Source of the DNA: Myxococcus sp. CA023
Lineage (GTDB): Bacteria; Myxococcota; Myxococcia; Myxococcales; Myxococcaceae
NCBI RefSeq assembly: GCF_010998615.1
Contig: NZ_JAAEAH010000003.1
Span: 62,001 to 126,000, forward strand
Length of the DNA: 64,000 nt
Reading direction: 5' to 3'
Below are positions 35,004 to 45,249 of the stretch, one piece after another (the first letter of the stretch is position 1; each line of letters starts with the position of its first letter). Made by a program: the position numbers and the translations under genes. A model generated the notes under the pieces. That model was given only the letters and a program-made list of their open reading frames with translations, made no database searches and was not told where the DNA came from.

Positions 35004-37196
35004 TTACTCCTCTTCGGGCTTCTCGAAGTTGACGTCGAAGGTGACGCGCTGGCCCGGCTCCACCTTGAACGTCTTCTGCCACCGGGAGCTGTTCACGATG
35101 ACCAGGAGCTGGTGCGTGCCTTCGTACAGGTCCAGTTCCTCGATGGGCGCGGCACCGATGAGCCGGCCATCCACCGTGACGATGGCGCCCTCCGGGGCGC
35201 GTACGTTCGCGAATCCTTTGTTGAGGAAGATCTGCTGCGAGGAACGGCCACCCGCCGGCACGGTGATGACCCGTGTCGTCTGGATGCCGAGCACCGGGTT
35301 GCTGAGCGTCAGCACGTGACGGCCCGCGGGCACGGCCGCGGAGACCGGCGTGCGGCCCAGGTACTGGCCAGGAATCGAGACCTCCACGCGCGGGTCCACG
35401 GTGACGTCCAGCGTGCCCATGGGAATGCCGGCGTCCACCGGGCCCGCATCCCGCGTCACGCCGGCGTCGACGGGCAGGGCGTCGGTGACGCCCGCGTCCT
35501 CGAGCTCGGACTCGATGTTGGAGGGCAGCCGGCTGAGCACGACGGCCCCCGCGCCCACCGTGAGCGCCAGACCGACGCCCACGAAGGCCATCCAGGTGCG
35601 TGACGGCTTCTGCGCGGCGGGAGGCGTCGTGGGGGCCGCGTGTGCGCCCGTGCCCATCGGACCGGTGGGCACAGCGGCTCCTGCTGAGGCCCCCGTGCCC
35701 GTGGCGCCGGGATGAGCCTGAGTGCCCGCGCCGGACTGATGCTGTGCGCCCGCGCTGGCCTGAGTCTGTGCACCTGAATGAGCCTGCGCGCCCGCGCCGG
35801 CCGGAGCCTGTGCGCCAGCCTGCGCCTGACCACCGGCTCCGGAGTGGGTCTGTGCGCCTGCGCTGGTCTGCGACGCGCCACCCGCACCCGCTTGAGCCTG
35901 TGCCCCAGCCTGCGCCTGGCCACCTGCACCAGCCTGAGTCTGTGCGCCCGTGCCAGCTTGCGCGTGGGCACCCGCGGACCCAGAGCCGGTGCCTGCACCT
36001 GATGCCGTCTGCGCGCTGCCACCAGCGGCAGAGCCACTGCCTGCCTGCACACCCGCACCAGACTGCCCCGTGCTGCCCGCAGCCGATTCCGCCTGCGCGT
36101 TGCCACCGGCCGACGAGCCACTTCCAGCCTGCGCACCCGAACCATCGGACGAGCCCGACGCATGCAACTGTCCCGGCAACTCCGGCCACTTCGCGGGCAT
36201 CAAGCCCGGGGGCAGGGCGCCGCGTGCGAGGAACTCCGCCACGGCGGGCGGAGAGATGCCAGCCTTCTGCATCACCTCGGCGATGCCCGCTTCAATCACC
36301 CGCCGCCGCGTCGCGCGAGCCTCGCTCTCGGGCGGAAAGTACTTCGACAGGAACTCCGAGAACTCCGCATGAGTGGGCAGCGAGCCGACGGCCTCGACCA
36401 CTGCCTCGCGGAACGCGAGCGCCGTCGGATACCGCTCCTTGGCCCGTTTCGCCGTCGCCCGGCGCAGCACCGCGTCCAACTTCAGCGGCACGTCCTGCGC
36501 CATGGGCGGCAGCGAGCGCGTGAGCACGGCCTTGTCCGGGTCCGCCGCATCCTTGAAGGGAATCTTCCCGGAGAGGCACTCGTGCAGCACGAGTCCCAGG
36601 AGGAACACGTCCGACTGGACGTTGACCGCCTCGCGTCCACCGAGGAGCTGCTCGGGCGCGCTGTACAAACGCCGGTTCTTCACGCGCTTGCCACCGCGCT
36701 CACGCGGAGCCACGCCGAGCGCGCCATACCCCGTCACCTTCGTCAGACCGCCGAAGGAGATCATCAGCGTCTCGGGCCGGACGTCACCGTGCACGAAGGG
36801 CGTGCCGTCGTCGTTACCAGCGACGTGCGCGTAGTGCAGACCCACGGCGGCATCCGCCACGACGAGCGCCGCGAAGTGCGGCGGCAGGCGGGGGTGGGCC
36901 TCCAGCAGGCGACGCAGGGGCTCGCCGTCGGCGAACTCGGTGACACGGGCCAGTCCGCCATCCTGCTCGGCCAGGGCGTGGACACGGAGGATGTGCGGAT
37001 GCTCGAAGACGAGCGCGCGAGCCGTCTCGCGACGCAGGGTCGCCGTCAGCTCGGGGTTCTGCACGACATCTTGCGGTGCCCAGATGAGCACCACGGGACG
37101 GGGAGACGCGCCGTCCTCCAGGGCGAGTCCGAGGAAGGCACGTGAGCCTTCCCCGGCCAGCAGGGGACCAAGGGATTGGTAACGGACGGAACTCAT
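35004..37196 (-). CDS. Membrane-anchored Ser/Thr pseudokinase with PEGA-like C-terminus
   Basis: The 730-aa protein has a protein-kinase fold (about 6-280) with the key residues lost. The beta-3 Lys is absent (PVVLIWAP), HRDxKPxN reads HGDVRPET (Asp138 kept, metal-binding Asn replaced by Thr), and DFG reads GYG (156-158). YSAPEQL and SDVFLLGLVLHECLSGKIPF identify the fold securely. Residues 345-530 are a Gly/Ala/Gln/Ser low-complexity stretch. A membrane helix (about 534-556) and beta-rich PEGA-type repeats (595-720: VEVSIPGQYLGRTPVSAAVPAG, ANVRAPEGAIVTVDG) follow, the latter outside the membrane. It probably works as an ATP-independent scaffold. Confidence 0.88.
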   Translation of the reverse strand: MSSVRYQSLGPLLAGEGSRAFLGLALEDGASPRPVVLIWAPQDVVQNPELTATLRRETARALVFEHPHILRVHALAEQDGGLARVTEFADGEPLRRLLEAHPRLPPHFAALVVADAAVGLHYAHVAGNDDGTPFVHGDVRPETLMISFGGLTKVTGYGALGVAPRERGGKRVKNRRLYSAPEQLLGGREAVNVQSDVFLLGLVLHECLSGKIPFKDAADPDKAVLTRSLPPMAQDVPLKLDAVLRRATAKRAKERYPTALAFREAVVEAVGSLPTHAEFSEFLSKYFPPESEARATRRRVIEAGIAEVMQKAGISPPAVAEFLARGALPPGLMPAKWPELPGQLHASGSSDGSGAQAGSGSSAGGNAQAESAAGSTGQSGAGVQAGSGSAAGGSAQTASGAGTGSGSAGAHAQAGTGAQTQAGAGGQAQAGAQAQAGAGGASQTSAGAQTHSGAGGQAQAGAQAPAGAGAQAHSGAQTQASAGAQHQSGAGTQAHPGATGTGASAGAAVPTGPMGTGAHAAPTTPPAAQKPSRTWMAFVGVGLALTVGAGAVVLSRLPSNIESELEDAGVTDALPVDAGVTRDAGPVDAGIPMGTLDVTVDPRVEVSIPGQYLGRTPVSAAVPAGRHVLTLSNPVLGIQTTRVITVPAGGRSSQQIFLNKGFANVRAPEGAIVTVDGRLIGAAPIEELDLYEGTHQLLVIVNSSRWQKTFKVEPGQRVTFDVNFEKPEEE
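35609..36164 (-). repeat. Low-complexity GAQ/GSS-rich coding repeat
   Basis: About 185 residues are built from irregular AQAGAGGQ, SGAQTQA and AGSGSAAGG units between the pseudokinase and the membrane helix. The DNA consists of imperfect short tandem units. It is likely a flexible, disordered cytoplasmic linker and a candidate for length variation between strains. Confidence 0.8.
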
Positions 37197-37264
37197 GACA
37201 CCGCATGTTAGTGCGAGTCACGCGGGTCCTGAAATACGGGGAGCCCGTCGCCCTTTCCCGACAG

Positions 37265-38611
<1,347 letters not shown>

Positions 38612-38854
38612 TCCAACCCTCCGTGCACCGCCAGGGATTGTCGGGCGAAGGACATTCTGACTGTTGGGAAGGCCGCAGCCTACCCGGGCCCCCTGGATGC
38701 GGTGTCTCGCTCTTCATAAACCACTCCGGTCATCCATGAACGGATGCATCTCTGGGATGCACGTCCTCTCGGGGTGCCAGTACACCGTGGGAGTGGATTG
38801 TTATCCTGGCGGCGCGCAAGCAGTCGCGGCGTGCCGAGGCGAGGGAGTGGGAGC

Positions 38855-39850
38855 ATGAGTCTCGTCCTGGTCGCGGACGATGAGCCAGCGGTGTTGGAGG
38901 TTCTCAGTCAAGTCGTGGAGGACCTGGGCCACGACGTCTTGAGAGCACGGGATGGCGAGGAGGCGCTCGGCCTGGCGCGTGCCCGGCATCCTCAACTGGT
39001 GGTGACGGACCACATGATGCCGCGGCTGAGCGGCGTGGAGCTCTGCCGCCGGATGAAGCAGGAGGCACAGCTCAAGGACGTGCCCGTCATCCTCCTCAGC
39101 GCGGTGCTACCCCAGGGCGCGCCGGAGGCGTTCGCCTTCCTCCACAAGCCCTTTGAAATCACCGACTTCGAATCGGTCATCCACAAATCGCTGGCCGCCT
39201 CGCCGGAGCCCCGGATGGCACGCGCGGCGTCCCCCTTGGGCGCACTGGGGCAGTGGGTGGCGCAGACGCTCCAGGGCCCGCTCGAAACGGCCCGCGAGCA
39301 GCTTCGCCGGCTGGAATGCACGCCCTCCGTGGACCGCGTGGCGCTGGACACGCTGGCCGCGCAGCTCCAGTCCATGGAAGCCGTGGGCCGTCACCTGCGC
39401 GAGCTGGCGTGGCTGTCCTCGGGCGAGGCGACGCTGAAGCGAATCGACACGGACGTGGGCCAGTACCTGCGCGACGCGGTGGCGGCCCATGGCGCACACG
39501 TCACGTTGGATGCACCCGAGGAGCCAGTCCACGCGCAGGTGGACCCGCCGCGCATCCGGCAGGTGTTCGACGTGCTGCTGGCGAACGCGGTCCGGCAGGG
39601 GGACGCGGAGGTGGCGCTCGAGGTCTCTCGGACGCAGCTCACGGTGCGCGTGAAGGATGTGGGGCCGGGGCTGGCCGCGGAGGCGCTGGCCCACCTCTTC
39701 ACGCCCTTCCAGACGGATGCGAAGGGCGTCTGCGGACCGGAGCTGTACGTGGCCTCGGAGCTGGTGCGCCTGCAAGGGGGCGCGCTGTCCGTCCAGTCAC
39801 GACCCGGCGAGGGCTCCACGTTCAGCCTGATGCTGCCGCGGAGCTCCTGA
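38855..39850 (+). CDS. REC-HATPase protein without phosphoacceptor histidine
   Basis: The 331-aa protein has a normal REC domain (2-112; Asp52 in VVTDHMMP, Lys98 in HKPF). Residues 125-185 are helical and occupy the place of a HisKA dimerisation domain, but no H-box His is present (LGQWVAQTLQGPLETAREQL). The C-terminal HATPase (225-330) keeps an N-box (LLANAVRQG), DVGPGLA and FTPFQTDAKG, while the G2 box is altered to GPELYVAS. It may be a phosphorylation-gated ATP-binding protein or act on other partners, similar in layout to single-protein chemotaxis-like adaptors. ATG 38855 follows a GGGAG-type ribosome site. Confidence 0.82.
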   Translation: MSLVLVADDEPAVLEVLSQVVEDLGHDVLRARDGEEALGLARARHPQLVVTDHMMPRLSGVELCRRMKQEAQLKDVPVILLSAVLPQGAPEAFAFLHKPFEITDFESVIHKSLAASPEPRMARAASPLGALGQWVAQTLQGPLETAREQLRRLECTPSVDRVALDTLAAQLQSMEAVGRHLRELAWLSSGEATLKRIDTDVGQYLRDAVAAHGAHVTLDAPEEPVHAQVDPPRIRQVFDVLLANAVRQGDAEVALEVSRTQLTVRVKDVGPGLAAEALAHLFTPFQTDAKGVCGPELYVASELVRLQGGALSVQSRPGEGSTFSLMLPRSS

Positions 39851-39893
39851 CGCGCGATGGCATCCCTTCAGGGGCGCTTCGTGTGACGAGACG

Positions 39894-40931
39894 TCAGGCC
39901 TGCTGCGACTTCAGCATCCAGCCAATCATCTTGTACAGAAGCCGGGCGCCGACGTTTCCGTCCCACTCGCCGCCCTCGGGGTCGGGGGCCACCTCGGTGA
40001 GGTCGAAGCCCACGATGGTACGCCCGGAGCGGACCACGCCGGCGATGAGGGCCACGGCCTCGGCGAAGGACAGTCCGCCGGGCACCGGGGTGCCCGTGTG
40101 GGGGCAGAGCACGGGGTCCAGCCCGTCGATGTCGAAGGACAGGTAGACCTGCTTCGGGAGCAGGGCGACCATCTCATCCACCTGCCGGTTCCAGGGCACG
40201 CCGTCGAAGCGCTTGTTCTGGAGCGTTGCGTCGAAGAAGCCGTGCACGCGGCCGTTGGAGTCCGCGATGTACTGGTGCTCCTCCGCGCTCATGTCGCGCA
40301 GGCCCACCTGGACCAGCGTCTTCACGCCGGGGATGCGTTCCGCGACGTTGTACATGATGGACGCGTGGGACCAGGTGAAGCCCTCGTAGGCCACGCGCAG
40401 GTCGGCGTGCGCGTCCAGGTGCAGCACGCCCATGCCAGGGTACTTCTCCGCGTGCGCGCGGATGATGCCGTAGGAGATGGAGTGGTCACCGCCCACCGCG
40501 GCGACGCGCTTGCCCTGGTCCAACCAGTGCTTGGTGGTGCGGTAGACGTGCTCGTTCATCTGGTCGCAGAGAACATTCACGTCCTGCGCGGCCTGAATCA
40601 GCGCGGCCTCGCCGGAGTGGATGCCACCGGCCTCGATGACGACCTGGGCGCGCTCCTTGGCGCGGGTGTTCCAGTCGCGCAGCTCCTGGGGCTCGGGGAG
40701 CATGGCGATGCCACGCTCGTAGGGACGACCCGTCTCCACGTCGAAGAGGTCGACCTGCCGGCTGGCTTCCAGGACGGCGGCCGGCCCCTCGGACGTGCCA
40801 CCGCCGTAACTGGTGGTGGCCTCAAAGGGAACGGGGATGAGGACGACGTGCGCCTCTTCCGGGGAGTGGGGGAGGCCGAACACGCCGGAGTCCGGCTGGG
40901 CGGCGGCGCTGGGGTCGAAGTGGGTAGCCAT
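39894..40931 (-). CDS. Arginase/agmatinase-family ureohydrolase
   Basis: The 345-aa protein starts at ATG 40931 (MATHFDPSAAAQPD). All manganese-site motifs are present: VAAVGGDHSISYG, VLHLDAHADLR with the following TWSHASIMYN, and SFDIDGLDPVLCPHTGTPVPGG. These enzymes hydrolyse arginine, agmatine or formiminoglutamate to release urea or formamide. The TSYGGGTSEGPAAVLEASRQVDLFD segment is more agmatinase-like, suggesting polyamine synthesis, but substrate is unproven. It is separated by 43 bp from the ankyrin gene, which is transcribed in the same direction. Confidence 0.9.
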   Translation of the reverse strand: MATHFDPSAAAQPDSGVFGLPHSPEEAHVVLIPVPFEATTSYGGGTSEGPAAVLEASRQVDLFDVETGRPYERGIAMLPEPQELRDWNTRAKERAQVVIEAGGIHSGEAALIQAAQDVNVLCDQMNEHVYRTTKHWLDQGKRVAAVGGDHSISYGIIRAHAEKYPGMGVLHLDAHADLRVAYEGFTWSHASIMYNVAERIPGVKTLVQVGLRDMSAEEHQYIADSNGRVHGFFDATLQNKRFDGVPWNRQVDEMVALLPKQVYLSFDIDGLDPVLCPHTGTPVPGGLSFAEAVALIAGVVRSGRTIVGFDLTEVAPDPEGGEWDGNVGARLLYKMIGWMLKSQQA

Positions 40932-40974
40932 GGCGGCGCAGGATAAAGGCCCGGTGTCGGGGCGCAATGGTCTG

Positions 40975-42078
40975 TTACTTCTCGATGCGTTCCTTGACGT
41001 CGAAACGCCCGGCCAGCACCTGATGTTTCTCAATCACCAGCCGGTCCGCCGTCAGCACGCCCCGGACGTCCAGGCTGTAGTCGTTGTAGTAGGCGTCCAC
41101 GACAGAGGCCTTGAGGTTCCCTCCGATGATGACGGGGCCCTCGGTCTGGAGGGTGTCGCATTCGAAGTCGCCGCCCACGAAGAGCTGGCACCCCTGGACG
41201 TTGGACGCCTTGCCCTTCACCGTCAGGTTCCCCGTCACCAGGAGCGACAGCACCTTCAGGGGGCCTTCCACCACCAGGTCGCCGTGGTGGACGAAGGGGT
41301 TCTTGGACACCTTCTTGAGCGTCTTGCTCGCGGGGGCCCGCGTGGAGACCTGCCGGATGAGGTCGATGGTGGCGAAGACGAGCGGGGCGTTCGTGTTGCC
41401 CTGCTCTGAGATGCCCGCGTAGAGCTGGTCGATGGTGACCGAGTACTCCTCGACGAAGACGCTCTCCATGAACGCGCGGAGCTGCTCCCACGTCTTGGGG
41501 TTGACCCCCGCGGGCGCATCCCCTGACAGATATTGGGTGACGCGCTCCTCGGAGAGCTCCTTCACCTTCTTGGGCGGAGGGCCTCGCTGGTCCTTGGTCT
41601 TTTTCAGGAGCTCCACGAGGAGGGGGCCCACGTTCTTGCTGTGCCGCGAGGCTCGGGCGGCGGAGAGCACCGACTTTCCCCCCTCCGTCTTCAGCCGAGG
41701 GGCGATGCCCTGCTCGATGAAGAACCGCACGACGCGGTCAGCGCCGAACTCCGCGGCCCGGTGAATCGGGAACTCGTAGTTCGAACCCGCCCGGATGTCG
41801 GCGCCGTACTCCATGAGCAACTGGATGATTTCGACGTTGTTCTGGGGGACGGCGATCATCATCGGCGAGTGCCCGTTGATGGTCTTGAAGTCCAGGCTGA
41901 CGCCGCTGGCGAGCAGTGCCCGGATTTGAGTCACCACCTCGGCGTTCTTGCGCTCCGCCTTGGCCAGGCTCTGCCGGTACTCGGCCTCTGGCATTTCGAC
42001 CCGGTGGTAGGTCTGGATGTAGTGGAGGTCGTCGATCTGCCGGATGAGCTCTTCGAGTTCTCGCTGCTGCTCCGTCAT
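40975..42078 (-). CDS. Ankyrin-repeat protein fused to a bactofilin-like polymer-forming domain
   Basis: The 367-aa protein starts with a coiled-coil region (1-50), followed by ankyrin repeats (50-160: NGHSPMMIAVPQNNVEIIQLLMEYGADI, PIHRAAEFGADRVVRFFIEQGIAP). A linker with helical KTWEQLRAFMESVFVEEYS leads to a right-handed beta-helix-like domain (265-360: KNPFVHHGDLVVEGPLKVLSLLVTGNLTVKG, GGNLKASVVDAYYNDYSLDVRG). The repeating GD/GN-L-xVxG strands resemble bactofilins and other polymer-forming cytoskeletal proteins. It may assemble and recruit partners by the ankyrins. I know of no named homologue with this order. Confidence 0.75.
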   Translation of the reverse strand: MTEQQRELEELIRQIDDLHYIQTYHRVEMPEAEYRQSLAKAERKNAEVVTQIRALLASGVSLDFKTINGHSPMMIAVPQNNVEIIQLLMEYGADIRAGSNYEFPIHRAAEFGADRVVRFFIEQGIAPRLKTEGGKSVLSAARASRHSKNVGPLLVELLKKTKDQRGPPPKKVKELSEERVTQYLSGDAPAGVNPKTWEQLRAFMESVFVEEYSVTIDQLYAGISEQGNTNAPLVFATIDLIRQVSTRAPASKTLKKVSKNPFVHHGDLVVEGPLKVLSLLVTGNLTVKGKASNVQGCQLFVGGDFECDTLQTEGPVIIGGNLKASVVDAYYNDYSLDVRGVLTADRLVIEKHQVLAGRFDVKERIEK

Positions 42079-42108
42079 CGAATCCGTTCCTTCAGTGCGC
42101 GATGCGGC

Positions 42109-43098
42109 TCACGCCCACCGCACCACCAGCTTGCCCACCGAATCATTGCTCGCCATGCGCTCCAGCGCCTGCTGGATGTCCGCGCGCGGCACCACCGCGT
42201 CTACCACGGGCCGCAGCGCCCCCGAGCGGAACAGCGGCAACAGATGCCGTTCCGCGCTCTGCGCCAGCGCGATCTTCTCTTCCAGCGGACGGCTGCGCAG
42301 CACGGTGCCGGTGACACGCAGCCGCTTTGTCAGCACCGTGCCCAGGTTCACCTCGGTGGCCGCGCCCGCCACCAGCCCCACCAGGATCAGCCGCCCCCGG
42401 GGCGCCAGGGCGTTCAGCGTCTCCGGCACGTAGCTGCCGCCCACCAGGTCCAGGCACAGGTCCGCGCCCCGGCCGCCTGTCTCCTCGCGCACCGCGTCCG
42501 CGAAGCGCGGCGGCTTGGTGTCACACAGCACCGTGCGAGCCACGCCCCAGTCGGCCGCGCGGGCCAGCTTCGCCGCGTTGCGGCCCGTGCCCACCACGCG
42601 CGCGCCCATGGCCTGGCAGATGAGCGCCGCCGCCGAGCCCACGCCACTGGCCACCGCGTGGACGAGCACCGTCTCGCCGGGCTTGAGCTCGCCCTGGAGC
42701 ACCAGCGCATCGAACGCGGTGAGGTACGCCTCTGGGATGGCCGCCGCGTCGGCGAAGTCCATGCCGTCGGGGATGGGCATCGCCTCTCGCTCGTGAGTGA
42801 CGAGCAGCTCCGACCACGCGCCCCCGCCCACCAGTCCCATGACGCGGTCGCCGGGCTGGAAGCGCCGTGCGCGCGGGCCCACGGCCACCACCTCGCCCGC
42901 GTACTCCAGGCCTGGAATGTCCGGTGGCACGTCCGGCGGGGCGGGGTAGTGACCACGAAGCTGCAGAAGGTCCGCTCGGTTGAGCGCGGACGCCCGCACC
43001 CGGACCAGAACCTCCTCGGGGCCTGGGACGGGCTCGGGGCGTTCTTCCTCGGCGAGGACCTCGGGGCCTCCCGGACGGGTGATGCGAAGGACCTTCAT
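42109..43098 (-). CDS. NADPH:quinone oxidoreductase, PIG3/zeta-crystallin type MDR
   Basis: The 329-aa protein starts at ATG 43098 (MKVLRITRPGGPEVL). It is a zinc-free medium-chain reductase: GROES-like domain (1-120: ASALNRADLLQLRGHYP, GLEYAGEVVAVG, FQPGDRVMGLVGGGAW), then a Rossmann domain with VLVHAVASGVGSAAALICQAMGARVVGTGRN. No Cys/His zinc ligands are visible. It reduces quinones or enones with NADPH. The divergent yacG starts 83 bp away. Confidence 0.92.
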   Translation of the reverse strand: MKVLRITRPGGPEVLAEEERPEPVPGPEEVLVRVRASALNRADLLQLRGHYPAPPDVPPDIPGLEYAGEVVAVGPRARRFQPGDRVMGLVGGGAWSELLVTHEREAMPIPDGMDFADAAAIPEAYLTAFDALVLQGELKPGETVLVHAVASGVGSAAALICQAMGARVVGTGRNAAKLARAADWGVARTVLCDTKPPRFADAVREETGGRGADLCLDLVGGSYVPETLNALAPRGRLILVGLVAGAATEVNLGTVLTKRLRVTGTVLRSRPLEEKIALAQSAERHLLPLFRSGALRPVVDAVVPRADIQQALERMASNDSVGKLVVRWA

Positions 43099-43180
43099 GG
43101 CAGGCGCCTCCCATGGAATGGCGGGCACGAAACATCCTGGCTCGCGAGAGCGTCAACGCTTATCTAGAACTCCGTCCATC

Positions 43181-43390
43181 ATGAGCACCCTGACGTGTCC
43201 CATCTGCCAGAAGCCCGTTCCCCCGCGCGGGGAGAACGCTGCTTTCCCCTTCTGTTCCAAGCGCTGCCGCGCCGTGGACCTCGGCCGGTGGCTCGGCGAG
43301 GAGTACCGCGTCCCTGACCGGCAGGCGGATGAGCAGGAAGACGAGCTGCCCGCCGACAGCCACCCGTCACGCCAGCACGGCGACGCATGA
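43181..43390 (+). CDS. yacG: DNA gyrase inhibitor / zinc-binding protein YacG
   Basis: The 69-aa protein has the treble-clef zinc site CPIC near the N-terminus and FCSKRC about 17 residues later, followed by RAVDLGRWLGEEYRVP, the YacG signature. In E. coli YacG binds GyrB and blocks DNA binding. The C-terminal tail is acidic and hydrophilic. Start and length fit the family. The ATGA at 43387-43390 couples it to the PHP phosphatase gene. Confidence 0.9.
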   Translation: MSTLTCPICQKPVPPRGENAAFPFCSKRCRAVDLGRWLGEEYRVPDRQADEQEDELPADSHPSRQHGDA

Positions 43391-44118
43391 GCGGCTTCGT
43401 CGACCTGCACTGCCATCTGCTGCCCGGCGTGGATGACGGGGCACGCACGCTGGAAGACGCGCTGGAGATGGCGCGTGCGCTGGTCGACCTTGGTTTCTCC
43501 ACCGTCGCACCCAGTCCTCACGCGCGCCCCGAGTACGCCCCCGTGGAGGTGGTGGACGTGCGCCGTGCGGAGCTGGCGGAGGCCCTGGAGCGCGAGCGCA
43601 TCCCCCTGGCGTTGGGGCGCAACGCGGAGAACGTGCTCGACGATGCCTTCCTGCGAGGCCTCAGCACGCCCCAGGCCCGAAAGTTGGGCCCGGGCCGCTA
43701 CGTGCTCGTGGAGTTGCCCTACACCGCGCCCGTCCCCGCGCTGCCGGACATCCTCTTTCGCATCCGCACCAAGGGCGTGGTGCCGCTGCTGGCGCATCCC
43801 GAGCGCTGCCTGGAGTTCGAGCGGAAGGGCCGCGCCGCGGAGGCCGTGCGAGCCGGGGCACTGTTGCAACTGGATATCGGTGCGCTCATCGGCCGCTATG
43901 GCGGCACGGCGAAGAAGCTGTCCCGCGCCTTCCTGGACGACGGGCTCTATGCGGTGGGCGCCACGGACCTGCATGGGCCCGTGGGGGCCCGGGATTGGGT
44001 GGGACGCTCGCTGGCGGAGCTGAGGAGCAGGGCAGGGGAGGCGAGCTTCGCCCGTCTCATGAGGGACAATCCCGCGATTTTGTTGGCCGGGGAGTCACTG
44101 GAGTCCGACCCTGACTGA
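43387..44118 (+). CDS. CpsB/YwqE-type PHP-domain tyrosine phosphatase
   Basis: The 243-aa protein begins FVDLHCHLLPGVDDGARTLEDALEMAR, the metal-binding start of PHP-type phosphotyrosine phosphatases. Further metal motifs are SPHARPE, LLAHPERCLEF and GATDLHG. These enzymes dephosphorylate bacterial tyrosine kinases that control exopolysaccharide synthesis; in Myxococcus a PHP phosphatase of this class (PhpA) is known, but I cannot tell whether this is it. Its start overlaps the yacG stop. The flippase-like gene follows after 17 nt. Confidence 0.87.
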   Translation: MSGFVDLHCHLLPGVDDGARTLEDALEMARALVDLGFSTVAPSPHARPEYAPVEVVDVRRAELAEALERERIPLALGRNAENVLDDAFLRGLSTPQARKLGPGRYVLVELPYTAPVPALPDILFRIRTKGVVPLLAHPERCLEFERKGRAAEAVRAGALLQLDIGALIGRYGGTAKKLSRAFLDDGLYAVGATDLHGPVGARDWVGRSLAELRSRAGEASFARLMRDNPAILLAGESLESDPD

Positions 44119-44135
44119 CGGTATACCCGGCCGCT

Positions 44136-45203
44136 GTGAAACGTGCCGTCAAACTCCTGGCCAGCCTCCTGGTCACCTTCCTCTTCATGTGGTGGGCCTT
44201 CCGGGACACGGATTGGGCGACGCAACTGGCCAGCCTGAAGTCGGCCAACTACGCGTGGCTGGTGCCGTACTTCGGCTGCCTGTTGGCCATCCACGTCTTC
44301 CGCACCCTGCGCTGGGGCTGCCTGCTGTCGGGCCTGGAGCAGGTCCCGTTCCGAAAGCTGAATGAGGCGTCCGGCATCGGCTTCATGATGCTGCTGGTGC
44401 TGCCCTTCCGCTTGGGCGAGTTTGCGCGGCCCTTCCTCATCGCGCAGCGCAGTGGCATCCGCCGCAGCGCGGCCATGACGTCCGTGGTGCTGGAGCGCAT
44501 CGTGGACGGCCTCTTCGTGGCGGCGATGCTGCGAGCGCTGCTCTTCTTCGTGCCCACGGAGACGCCGGAGATTCGCTACGTCAAGCTGGGCTCGTGGCTG
44601 ATGTTCGCGGTGTTCGGCGGCGGTCTGGCGTTCCTCCTCTTCGGTCTCTGGCAGCAGCAGCGCACGGTGAATCTGGTGCGCGCCACGGTGGGCCGGCTGG
44701 CGCCGCAGGTGGCGGACAAGGTGGCGGACATCGTCGACACCTTCGTGGGCGCCATGCGGCAGCTGCCGAAGGGGCGGCAGGTCGCGCTCTTCTTCCTCTA
44801 CACGGCGCTGTATTGGGGCGTGAATGGCGCGGGGATGTCCATGCTGGCCAACGCCTTCGACTGCTCGGGCGCGGCGCCCGGCACCGTCTGCGAGCCCATG
44901 GACCTGACGCTCTTCCAGGCCTACGTCGTGCTGGGCGTGCTGGTGGTGGGGCTGATGATTCCGGCGGCGCCGGGGATGATGGGCACCTTCCAGGCGGCGA
45001 CGAAGGTAGGTCTGAGCCTCTTTCTTCCGGCCGCCGCGGTGAATGCCAGCGGGCTGGCCTACGCCAACGTCATGTGGCTGAGCCAGACGGTGCAGCAGGT
45101 GGGCCTGGGCCTCATCCTGCTGTCCATGGGGCACCTGTCGTTCAAGGACATCGCCGGCAAGCTGGATGACAAGGACGGCGAGGCGGCGGCACCTTCCGCC
45201 TGA
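44136..45203 (+). CDS. Lysylphosphatidylglycerol synthase TM-region / flippase-like membrane protein
   Basis: The 355-aa integral membrane protein has about eight hydrophobic helices and no catalytic aminoacyltransferase domain. The pattern FRTLRWGCLLSGLEQ, LPFRLGEFARPFLI, VVLERIVDGLF and PAAPGMMGTFQAATKVGL is typical of the UPF0104/AglD-like group that resembles the MprF flippase half. Such proteins are thought to move lipid-linked sugars or lipids across the membrane. With the CpsB-like phosphatase upstream, a role in surface polysaccharide export is plausible. GTG start at 44136. Confidence 0.85.
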   Translation: MKRAVKLLASLLVTFLFMWWAFRDTDWATQLASLKSANYAWLVPYFGCLLAIHVFRTLRWGCLLSGLEQVPFRKLNEASGIGFMMLLVLPFRLGEFARPFLIAQRSGIRRSAAMTSVVLERIVDGLFVAAMLRALLFFVPTETPEIRYVKLGSWLMFAVFGGGLAFLLFGLWQQQRTVNLVRATVGRLAPQVADKVADIVDTFVGAMRQLPKGRQVALFFLYTALYWGVNGAGMSMLANAFDCSGAAPGTVCEPMDLTLFQAYVVLGVLVVGLMIPAAPGMMGTFQAATKVGLSLFLPAAAVNASGLAYANVMWLSQTVQQVGLGLILLSMGHLSFKDIAGKLDDKDGEAAAPSA

Positions 45204-45205
45204 CA

Positions 45206-45228
45206 CCGGGGCCGCATCCCGGCCCCGG
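45206..45228. terminator. Bidirectional GC hairpin
   Basis: CCGGGGCCG, 5-nt loop, CGGCCCCGG: a perfect 9-bp stem in the 46-bp gap between the convergent flippase-like and lipoprotein genes. No T-tract. Confidence 0.6.
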
Positions 45229-45249
45229 GTGCCGTGTCGATGCGGCTTC

